Assembly (NCBI RefSeq): GCF_040412425.1
Contig: NC_089795.1
Span: 79,094,663 to 79,158,662, forward strand
Length of the DNA stretch: 64,000 nucleotides
Source: Macrobrachium rosenbergii
Lineage: Eukaryota > Arthropoda > Malacostraca > Decapoda > Palaemonidae
Direction: 5' to 3'
Below are positions 55,009 to 64,000 of this stretch, piece after piece. The notes under the pieces are model-generated. The model was not told the origin of the DNA and ran no database searches. It saw nothing but the letters and a program-made list of their open reading frames with translations. The position numbers were made by a program, and so were the translations under genes. The number at the start of each line of letters is the position of its first letter. The first letter of the stretch is position 1.

Positions 55009-55707
55009 AGATTTCTTGCCATCTCAAACTTGAATAAGTTTGATTTATCGCAGTATGGCCAGACAAGGAAGTCAAAATGACATTTGAGCTGTGCGAGAAT
55101 AAAAAAAATTCTGTTTAGCCGTAAATATTCGCTAAAAATGAAGTAATTTTGTGCTATTTATGTCAGCTGTTAAAGTTTTAAGTAAAGTTTTGGGTAAAAT
55201 GAAAACATTTGCATGATATTTTATCAAGAACTCGTGTATCGATATATGCTTTTCATTGTTTGTGTAAAATTAATTTCAGTTCTCGGTTACTATTTTGGTG
55301 TCATTTTAAATGCGAACAGTTTTTAATTAAAATCGGTATCTTAAAAAAAAAGAGCAAAACAACAAAAATAGATCGTCAAATTGGCAAGCTGAAATTGGCA
55401 GAACAAAGATTTTTCAGGCCTTGCCATAAAAAATATTTATTGAAATAAATTGCTACAGATATATGAGTATAAATGGTTTTTGCCACTTGTGAAACTTCAA
55501 TAAATTGGTGTTTTAATAATTTATTTTTATTTATGCCATCCATCACACAGTAAAACATATCCGTAATTTTTAACGATATGGGTACAGCATTTGTATTGTT
55601 ATAAAATTAGTGCTGTTTATTATACCGGTAATTGTTTTTGTTTATAGATTGAGCTCAGACAGAGGAACATATTAACCTTAACATAAATTTTAATTTAATA
55701 TAATAAT

Positions 55708-55709
55708 TA

Positions 55710-55763
<54 letters not shown>

Positions 55764-55810
55764 TATATTTACTTTATCACTTACACGATTGTTCTTCTAG
55801 ATACTGTCCA

Positions 55811-55882
<72 letters not shown>

Positions 55883-55985
55883 TATATGTGTGTATAAATA
55901 TATACAGTGTACATATATGTATATATATATATATATTATACTTTGTATGTTTGTATGTATATATGTATGTATGTCTGTATATAAG
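55708..55985. repeat. Two (TA)n tracts plus (GTAT)n tail
   Basis: TA tracts at 55709-55770 and 55812-55890, then imperfect TATATGTGTGTA and GTATGTATGTAT units. Confidence 0.95.
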
Positions 55986-56229
55986 TATGAGATTTTGCCG
56001 TCATTATAGACGGCATGGTATTCTGATATGAAGCAAATATTACATATATGGAATATTTGCAGTTCATTGTTTATTAAGAGAGGTAATTAAGAAGGATAGA
56101 AAGTAGCCTTGTGAAATTAAATTCATTTAAGCATGGAAGTATAAGCCCAGGGGAAGTTGGAAATTGGTACAAGACGAAAAATGAGAAAGGGGTTGATGGA
56201 GAACTTAACCCTCGTTGACATCAGTAGGA

Positions 56230-56650
56230 AACAAGTAAAAAATGCGCCGAAGTTTCTTCGGGGCCATCCAGTTTTCTGTACAGCCGCTACAGCGTATAAT
56301 CAAGGCCACCGAAAATAGATCCATCTTTTGTTGGTCTCGGTATAATGCTATATGAGCCGCGGCCCGTGAAACTTTAACCAAGGCCCGTTGGTGGCTTATT
56401 CTATATCGTTGCCTTAAGCACGGTTATGGCTAACTTTAACCTTAAATAAAATAAAAACCACTGAGGTTAGAGGGCTGAAATTTAGTATGTTTGATGATTG
56501 GAGGGTGGATGATGAACATACCAATTTTCAGCCCTCTAGCCTCAGTAGCTTTTAAGATCTGAAGGCGGACAGAAAAAGTGCGGACAGAAAAAAGTGCGGA
56601 CGGACAGACAAAGCCGCCACAATAGTTTTCTTTTACAGAAAACTAAAAGG
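56230..56650 (+). mobile_element. Dispersed foldback family R2, copy 3 (longest)
   Basis: The full block order is AAGTAAAAAATGCGCCGAAG, GTATAATCAAGGCCACCG, GAGCCGCGGCCCGTGAAAC, the hairpin pair, and AATAGTTTTCTTTTACAG. It lies 260 bp downstream of gene C. Confidence 0.8.
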
Positions 56651-56909
56651 GAGTGAGAATAGAAGGTTTCACTAAGTACTGCAGAGATACTTTTGCGGAA
56701 AAATTCATAAAGCAGAGTGCTGTGAGAATATCTTTCATCTGGTGTTGTAAAGCTGTTATGTTGTATTTCAGTGTTGTAAAATTGGGAAGTAAAACAATAT
56801 GTAAATGCAATAATTAATATACTTCATGAAAATTACATGACACAGTGCCAACTTTCACCCTCTTCCTCTCATTTTTTTGTTGACAAAGTATGAAAAGATC
56901 ATTCAGTCC

Positions 56910-58507
56910 TCAAAGAATCTGTAATTCATCAAGGGAATCTGCCTCCATGACGATGGCGGAGAGTTTATTGAGTTTGCTCTCCTGAGTGTCGTTCTTGGGG
57001 AAGAGAGAGGTCGAATTCGTGGATGTTCTTCCTGAGGTCCTCCTTTTTGAAGCAGGGCGTCGGTCCTCGTCTTTTTCGCACTTCGTCGCCAGCAGGAGGC
57101 GTTGAAGGTTCAGAGGGAGAGGGGACTTGAGCCTTTCGAGTGGTAGACAGTACTGGAAAGATAAAGAAAATGTTGAATGAATAGTGTAGTTTTGTATGTT
57201 ACATAAAATGTATCCTATGCGCGTATGATTTTTTGGGCTTGAACAAAATGAAGGTTCTGTCGACTTGATTATTAAACTCGGTTGATATAAATTAGCTAAT
57301 TATTGATGTCGAGCTTTCCAGTTCCTAGAGATGACCTTTTTACTTACAGTTAAATCCCTGCAATAGGTAATTCCATCAGCCAGATCCTTCTTGAGTTCTT
57401 GGCTAATTGGTTTTCGGTTGAAGTGCTGGATGTAGTTGTCCACGCGTAAGTTGAGGTATTGATCAATCTGGAAACGAAAGGAAGTAATTAATTTTCTTGA
57501 AAATTATTAGAAATAGAAATGAAAAATATATACATATATTTTATAATAGAATAGGAGACACTGACTGGAGCCTTCATGACATTGTGACTGACATAAATTT
57601 ATGATAATCTATTGACTTTTACACTTGATGAATTACATTATCAAAATTATGAACGGAATTTATCCCTAATTTCAACCAGTTATCATCGACAATGCATTTG
57701 TGTGGTATAACAATTTCAAGTCCATCGGACGAAGCCCGAAGGGAACAGGTCGAAAATTATTACAAGATTTGACCCAAACAGACAGACAGACTGACAGACC
57801 GACAGACAGACAGATGCAGAAGTCAAGTTAAATAAAAGCATGTAAGAACTCACGAAGCCCAGCTTATGGAGGACGCAGGTGTAGTTGCTGAGGGAGGCGG
57901 TGATGGTGTTGACAGCGTCCAGGAGGTAGTACTGATCGAAGAAAGGCTTCTTCGAGGGAGCTGCTGTAGATACTGGAGCTCCTGTAGATCCTGGAGCTAC
58001 TGTAGATGCTGGTCCCACTGATTCTCGTTTCTGTAGGAAGGATTCGGTTTTAGGTCGTTTGTGTAGTCTTTTGCATATGTGCTAGAAGTCAAACAGTGTT
58101 TGCTTGGTGTAGTCTCTCAAATGCAGCGCAGAGAAATATTGCACGAGATATTTTCTTTTCGTTACTATTTGTAATTACTGTTAATTCTTATTATAGTCCA
58201 TTTATATAAAACCTAAACTCGAGAAGCGCTGTGGATATATCAAGGGCACGTCATCGTGAAAATAATGTTGAGAGTAAGATTGTTTAAGAATTCAGTTGCA
58301 AGAATGGTAAATGATTTTCGTAAATATCTTAATTGTCGCAGAATGATAATAAATGTACATTTCATTTGAGTAGCCAAGGATGCAAAACTGTCATTAGTTA
58401 AGGAAAAATAATTTTGAACACATCTCAACGTTGAAACGACAGATAAAGATTTTTACAAGTACTGTGACAAGAGTGTAAAAGTGTACAAAATACTGCTATT
58501 CATCATG

Positions 58508-58570
<63 letters not shown>

Positions 58571-59856
58571 TCCTGCAATGAAAACAATGAGCCATATTAG
58601 TTACCTTTAAGTAGTGGTTTTGGGTATAACCGTGTGGTCCTTGATGTTGAGGGTAAGTATTTGGTGCGCCAAAGTAATGAGGATACGCCTGTGATCCGCC
58701 ATGTTGCTGAGGATAGATCTGAGGTGCTCCTTGTTGCTGAGGATATATCCTTGGCCCACCATGTTGCTGAGGATAGGTGTATGGCCCTGCTCCTTGCGGA
58801 GAATAAGTCTGTGGTGTTCCGTGGTATTGTGGATACCCTTGGGAGACCCCGAAAACTGGGCCTGAATGCCCAGGATGGTAGGGAGAAGGTTGTATGTACG
58901 GAGGATATCCTGCATGACTGTTTAGGTATCCCTGCAGTGGAAGAACGTAGGATAGAGTATTAAAAAGGAAGTCTGAAGTATTTATTTTGAATTATGATGC
59001 TTATTGTAAACGTTTACCTTTTGAATTAGCCAAGATTAGGTAGACTGGTTGAAAAGTTAATAGGCTTAGTGTAATAAAATATATATTCATTAATATGACT
59101 CACAGTCTTATCAGACTTCATAATCTAGTATTTGGATTATATTTTGCAGACCATTGAGTTGACATGGTTAATGATGTTAACACTTTAATACTTACAGGTT
59201 GTGGATAGGCAGAATAACCAACAGTGTGCAGGCTTGAAACCGGAAGCTGTTGGCACTCTCTTTGGGCGGTGCCAACTTGTGCCAAATAGTCATAGTACAC
59301 TTCATCTCCGAGACAGCTGGTCATGACCTGAAAATAAAAGTAAGTTTATGTTTAATATTTTTGACAAGAAATTTTTTTATTTTGGTTATCGTGCGTATTG
59401 CGATATATAATAGTACACTGCCTTAGAATTCATTACTGTCATTCAGTGATGAATAAAGGCCCTGGACTTCATTTGCAAGCTTGAACTGATTGCAAGACCC
59501 CTAAGAATTTGGTGCATCTGAAAAGCGTATCTCGTGATTACCAGGCTTCATCCATAGAGGGACTTCAATTTAGTATCCTAATTTAACAGACAATTCTACC
59601 TTACATGCGTTGCTGTAGTGTAATGTAAAAAGTGTGTGTTTATTCTACAACTTAATTTCGATTACTTTGTACCCCTTCAACAAAAAAAAGAAAAGATATC
59701 AGTGTTCTCGAAAGATAAAAAAGATCGTGTTTCCGGTAAAATGGTAACAGGCGAATGACAATTGTTACTTACCTTAGTGAAGGTGTATTTCTCAGAAAAA
59801 TCGCTCTCGGCCACGGCGAGGGTCGCCAGTGACAGGAAAATCACAGCTCGACTCAT
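56910..59856 (-). CDS. Gene C: secreted paralog with expanded Tyr/Pro/Gln/Gly linker and altered last exon (360 aa)
   Basis: Coding exons are 59856-59773, 59327-59196, 58931-58605, 58030-57854, 57467-57348 and 57152-56910 (stop included). All are phase 0 with AG/GT borders. The signal peptide is residues 1-17 (MSRAVIFLSLATLAVAE). Cys33 and Cys53 are kept. The linker exon is 109 codons and contains about four imperfect 11-residue units built around YPQQHGG. KKR lies at 181-183. The spacer is Ala/Ser/Thr/Pro-rich. The conserved block from PFFDQYYLLD (210) carries NYT at 230 and Cys233, followed by Cys276, 282 and 305. In the last exon residues 308-328 bear no resemblance to A or B, and the seventh conserved cysteine is lost. 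Comparing nucleotides shows small indels (-2, +1, a one-codon gain, then -2) that cancel, so the exon is again exactly 81 codons with the normal C-terminus. It is either an assembly error or a real diverged tail. Function unknown. Confidence 0.8.
58509..58567. repeat. (CT)n microsatellite inside a gene C intron
   Basis: About 29 CT units; on the coding strand it is (GA)n, 38 bp downstream of the donor of coding exon 3. Confidence 0.95.
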
Positions 59857-60270
59857 TTTGTCTGGAAGAGAAAAAAGAATTAACATATCCGGTTTCCCTT
59901 AAAGTTCGTATTACAAAAACTCGGTTAATTTTGTAATGTTTGAAAAGAATGATTAAACACAAATAAGGAAGCAGAATAATTTTTTAGTGGTCTTTTTTCA
60001 AGAAACTGAAAATGATGGAACTTAAAATACGTTTCGCCCACAGGTGAGACGCCGAGTATGTGTTTTTGACTGCAAGCTTTAAAACTCTGGCGTAAAATAA
60101 TATTGAAATTCATGGATCAAATATAAAAAATTTTCATTCAATTGTAATATTAATTATAACTTCGAGTTCTTGACGATATTTATTTATTATTCTGAAATCC
60201 TCAGTATACTACATTATCAAATTAATAAAATGTGGATATTAAAAGAATAAGTTAGCAGAGCAACTCTTAC

Positions 60271-60300
60271 CTCCTTTGAGATGTGGTGGACAGTTATGAC
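60271..60300 (-). other. Gene C non-coding first exon (5' UTR)
   Basis: The donor GTAAGAG lies directly below 60271. The acceptor CTTCCAG ends at 59862, five bases before the ATG of gene C. AACTGTCCACCACATC near the 5' end matches the gene A first exon. The transcript start is estimated from the TATA box. Confidence 0.62.
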
Positions 60301-60392
60301 ACGAGAAGTAAACATCGCGAGAGCTTTATATACAAGTTCCTAAATAGGTCTTTACCGTCCCACCCACTTCACAAGGGCTGCGTCCAAGGGCG
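60293..60392 (-). promoter_or_regulatory. Gene C core promoter: TATA box plus shared upstream element
   Basis: Minus-strand TATATAAAG ends at 60324, about 35 bp upstream of the presumed start. GTCCAAGGGCG (plus strand) is at 60382-60392, 52 bp from the TATA box. CCCACCCACTTCACAAG lies between, as in gene B. Confidence 0.7.
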
Positions 60393-60399
60393 TTTATAA

Positions 60400-61145
60400 T
60401 TATTTGATTTGTTAAGTGACTAAATTTATGCTTTTGTGATGCTGTTTACACGTAAATACTAATTTACATACATGTGTGAGCGTAAGAATTTATATTTCTT
60501 CCTAGGGTATGACATGTATGGATGGAGTTATGTAAATAAAATATTTGTATAAGCCATTTAATGATCGGTCATTACTGTAAAAAAAAAAATCGCAACTTTA
60601 CTGAAGAAGATCGTCAGATCATCTTTAAGCTCTTTGAATATAACATTTTCTTCTGGCCACAGAATACTCGTTAGAATTTCTGTGAACGTATGAAGCCCTT
60701 TACCTTTCTGCTCTGGCGTACAGTACCATTTCTGTGACATTTCAGATATAGCCTGAAGTATCAGCCTTTCCATTTACTGTGTAAATCTTACGAAGCTGTC
60801 CAAATATTGTTGTACATCCGGAATTCTGTACTGGAGGGACAGTTACATGCCAAATAGCGGATCCATCACTTAGGCGATATGAAGTCCTAATTCATGAACT
60901 GCATTGGAGGGGTGATGTTAGGCAACGCACAGTCATGTTGGTATTGATACATTTTTCCTTTAAGAGTAGGGTGTTTTCCTTTAAGATAGGGTGTTTTCTG
61001 TCATTTATGCAACAATATCTTTTCAACCTTATGTTCAACATTGCAAATGGCACCAGCAGGTTGGCTATAACCATTAGTGTACAAGAACTTTACAAATCTG
61101 ATGCCAATGTTAAAATTTCCTTCAAACTGGTATCCTTCAAACTGT
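60400..61145. other. Upstream flank of gene C, no gene recognised
   Basis: AT-rich. A small direct repeat (TCCTTTAAGA...TAGGGTGTTTT) lies at 60955-60998. Nothing else seen. Confidence 0.55.
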
Positions 61146-61149
61146 TTGT

Positions 61150-61435
61150 CCCCTTAGGGGGATAGTGCCGTCAGTGCATCTCACGTGGTGCACTGCAGGC
61201 ATTACTTAAGGTTCTCTTTAGTGTCCCGTCGGCCCCTAGCTGCAACCTCTTTCATTCCTTTTACTGTACCTCCGTTCATATTCTCTTTCTCCCATCTGAC
61301 TTTCCACCTTCTCCTAGTGCAACTGCTAGGTTTTCCTCCTGTTACACCTTTCAGACCTGCTATTGTCAATTTCCCTTTCAGCGCTGAGTGACCTCATAGG
61401 TCCCAGCTCTTGACCTTTGGCCTAAATACTGTGCT
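61150..61435 (+). mobile_element. Dispersed element family R1, copy 5
   Basis: CCCCTTAGGGGGATAGTGCCG to GACCTTTGGCCTAAATACTG, in the same order as the other copies, followed by short (CTTC)n. All five copies share one orientation. Confidence 0.75.
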
Positions 61436-62334
61436 CCTTCCTTCCTTCCTTCTTGCAAACTGATTGTTCCAGACTCGTGAGATCTTGTAAAAACTGTAGG
61501 CTATATATTATCTAGTAATTACGTGATCAGAGTAATTATTCCCCCATGAAAACACTTCGAGGGCTTTAGTTTCTTTACTTTGTCACCTCCTAATGAGAGA
61601 AAAGACGGAAAAGGGAAATGGGTCTTATAAATAGGTCTAATAATTAGCTATCTATGATCTCAAACCCTTCTTATTGCAATTTAGTTTTATGAAATGCTTT
61701 TGATATATCCACAATTTATAGGAATTGAGTTCATTGCCTAGAAGCAACATTATTTATAAAAGGTCTATTAACATTTTTAACTTCTGAAAATATAATACTC
61801 GCCTAGTTTTCCGTTGTTCAATTCTTAATTGATTTTGATGTATTATGAGGTTAGAAAATGATTGAAAAGTATTTCATCGAAACATTGCTAATAGAAGTTA
61901 GTTCAATTCAAAATGTAACAAAAAATCAGCAGTATATATATTGTGGAACCAACCAGCCCAGTCCATCATGAGTTGAAAATAGTACAACTGGTGGGACATA
62001 AAGATATTTCAAGAAGAGCTCCTGTAGCAGCAGTTCCTCTTGTGATTGATTTTCTGTGCAGCGTACAATATTACATCTATATCAAAATGTGGATGCTGAA
62101 CGTGAGATATGCATGAAATATGTTCATATGGCGTACTTGGTTGGTACTTCATGAGTACTCCTTAATTCATTTTCACCACAAATAAGTGTTTATCGCGGTC
62201 ATTTAGTTGTGCGGTGTTCTGCGCTGATAATTACGCCTGCGTGTGTGCTGTTTGTGAATGTGTTTTCCGGACTGCTGAAGAACAAGAGCCCGTGCCAGTA
62301 CAAGGCTGGCTTAATCTAGATGGATAGATAAATG

Positions 62335-62337
<3 letters not shown>

Positions 62338-62397
<60 letters not shown>
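62338..62397. repeat. (GA)n microsatellite
   Basis: About 30 GA units, preceded by GAGCCCGTGCCAGTACAAGG, which looks like a dispersed-repeat head. Confidence 0.95.
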
Positions 62398-62399
<2 letters not shown>

Positions 62400-62444
62400 T
62401 CCATGTTTATGTGTATGACGGAGGTTCAAGTGAGTAAGGCCTTA

Positions 62445-62600
62445 TTTACTACGGCCTTTCAATGGAACCTTGAATACGTCTGGGTCTTCCTTATATCTGA
62501 TCCCCGAAGGAATCCGCGCGACTGAGCACAACAACTCCTTTCTGATGTTCTTCATTCCTTTTCGTTTCCCTGGGAGTAATGGAAGAACCAGACCTGTCCC
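62445..62600 (+). repeat. Dispersed repeat pair R3, copy 2, preceded by (GA)n
   Basis: GGCCTTTCAATGGAACCTTG, CTGGGTCTTCC, CCCCGAAGGAAT and GTAATGGAAGAACCAGACC align with 54335-54490. Confidence 0.55.
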
Positions 62601-63002
62601 ATCTTTTCTGATGTCCGTGAAACAGACTTTTTGTTTTTTAGTCTCTCATCCTAATTTATCATCAAAAGGGGACGGAGACAAGGTTTTTCAACAGCAGCGA
62701 ATCTTTTGAAATGGGATTAAAATGTTTTTTTGGAAAATAAGTGGAAGTTATTAATACATCATTTCTTCTAATGTCAAGACGAATATCGAAGAGTACCTAG
62801 TTGTGGAAGCGATGATACTACAAAAGTCTTGTAGGATAGTGATCATTTAAGTGTCATCGTATCTTTGTTAGTTAATAAAGACTCAGGTAGAGCTAAGTCA
62901 AAGCAAATTGAGTGCAGTCTATAAATACCTGCGATAAATATATTTCGCCATTGTGGCGATGAAGCACTGGTCACTAGAAAATCAATTGATTCGGGTTAGC
63001 TT

Positions 63003-63346
63003 TAGTTTTATGTAAAAGAAAACTATTGTGCCGGCTTTGTTTGTCCGTCCATACTTTTTCTGTCCACCCTCAGATCTTAAAAACTACTGAGGCTCGAGGT
63101 CAGCAAATTGGTATGTTGATCATCCAATCTCCAATCATCAAACATACCAAATTGCAGCCCTCTAGCCTCAGCAGTTTTTATTTGATTTAAGGTTAAAGTT
63201 AGCCATAATCTTGCTTCTGGCAAAGATATAGGACAGGCCACCACCGGCCGTGGTTAAAGTTTCATGGGTCGCGGCTCATACAGCATTATACTGAGACACA
63301 GAAAGATTTTCGGTGGCCTTGATTATACACTGTACAGAAAACTCGA
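63003..63346 (-). mobile_element. Dispersed foldback family R2, copy 4 (opposite orientation)
   Basis: Reverse complement of the copy at 56.2 kb: starts TAAAAGAAAACTATTGTGCC and ends with GGTGGCCTTGATTATACACTG. The central hairpin is kept with small changes. Confidence 0.8.
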
Positions 63347-64000
63347 TTTGTTCCAAAATAGTTTTCATTCCATTACACAAATATGATTTATTTTTCAATT
63401 GAAATTGCTGTGTTGTTTGCGACACTAAATCAAGTTTCTTATTCTTAATTACTTACTCTTTACCATGGACAGTGCGAAGGGGGGTCTCTGACTTCTCTGT
63501 AGACCTAACCTCCCTTTTTAAGGAGTTAGAAGCAGGAAGTTGTACATGATTTGACTTGTGGTGTAAAATGGATGTGTAAGTGATTCAAGGGAAATATAAA
63601 AGGCATTGTGTTGAATTGATCATTTCGACACATTTCCTTGTTTAGGAGATATATTATTATGTACCCAATGTCCTGGAATGAGGTTGCTGGACCCAGTAAG
63701 ACAACTTTCAAGAAATATACTTGAAGCAATATTTGTAACGAAAGACAAAGCAAGCAGCCTACGTAACTCTTTTTAGAGATTTTTAATTTAGGAGGTAAAC
63801 GCAAGCATATATGAGTTAGTGTTTTTGACAATCTTGTTTACGAGACCTGTGGCAGAAGTCTCTCCATTTTAATTATGGAATAACTTTATGCAAAGAATTA
63901 GACGAATAGAATCACAAGAATTGTCTTGGAGCGCACTCTTCTTTTTCCAGAGATTTATTGCGAGTCGTACCTTTATTTCTCAGGCTCCTGGGCTCAATAA

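Larger units (their letters stand above)
61440..64000. other. Right end of window, repeats only
   Basis: Contains R3 copy 2, (GA)n and R2 copy 4. No further copy of the A/B/C family was detected up to the end. Confidence 0.5.

Noticed and set aside
57009..57071. Calling gene C a pseudogene outright
   Set aside because: The frame is restored, the stop and length are normal, and all splice sites and the promoter are intact; sequencing error is at least as likely.
58607..58963. Frames on both strands over the gene C linker exon
   Set aside because: Only the third frame continues the paralogous protein through both splice sites with YPQQHGG units.

Overview
The window looks like nuclear DNA of a decapod crustacean, most probably a penaeid-type shrimp. 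The evidence is an AT-rich background, a very high density of long dinucleotide tracts ((TA)n, (CT/GA)n, (TG)n), tRNA-derived SINEs, foldback elements, a short interstitial run of the arthropod telomere unit TTAGG, and intron-containing genes with TATA boxes. The species call is inference. No prokaryotic operons, CRISPR arrays, rRNA genes or intact viral genes were seen.

The gene content is a cluster of three paralogous multi-exon genes, all on the minus strand and about 15 kb apart. Gene A has CDS 24966-29544 (400 aa), gene B 41793-44637 (304 aa) and gene C 56910-59856 (360 aa). Each has a TATA box, a short non-coding first exon, and six coding exons whose five introns are all phase 0 at equivalent positions. 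The proteins share a signal peptide, a short Cys-containing N-terminal module, a fast-changing Tyr/Pro/Gln-rich linker, a conserved Lys-Lys-Arg at the exon 4/5 junction, a variable Pro- or Ser/Thr-rich spacer, and a C-terminal module of about 150 residues with five cysteines. I do not recognise the family and assign no function; the sequence supports secretion and possible proteolytic processing. An identical 11-bp element (GTCCAAGGGCG on the plus strand) lies 52-77 bp upstream of each TATA box.

Layout: 1-24.7 kb has no recognised gene. It holds microsatellites, a 53-bp minisatellite, foldbacks, a SINE with an intact target-site duplication, a tRNA-like SINE and a local segmental duplication. 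Gene A occupies 24.9-30.2 kb, with an unusual CT/unique-sequence compound repeat immediately upstream. The stretch 30.7-41.7 kb holds repeats, two foldback families and one possible orphan terminal exon on the minus strand (37447-37670). Gene B lies at 41.8-45.3 kb. The stretch 45.3-56.9 kb is microsatellites and repeats, including a decayed LINE 3' fragment. Gene C lies at 56.9-60.4 kb, and the rest is repeats.

The gene structures come from reading splice sites by eye against three paralogs. They agree exactly in codon count and phase at every junction, so they are the strongest calls here. Gene C carries several indels in its last exon that leave it open and of normal length but change 21 residues and remove a conserved cysteine.
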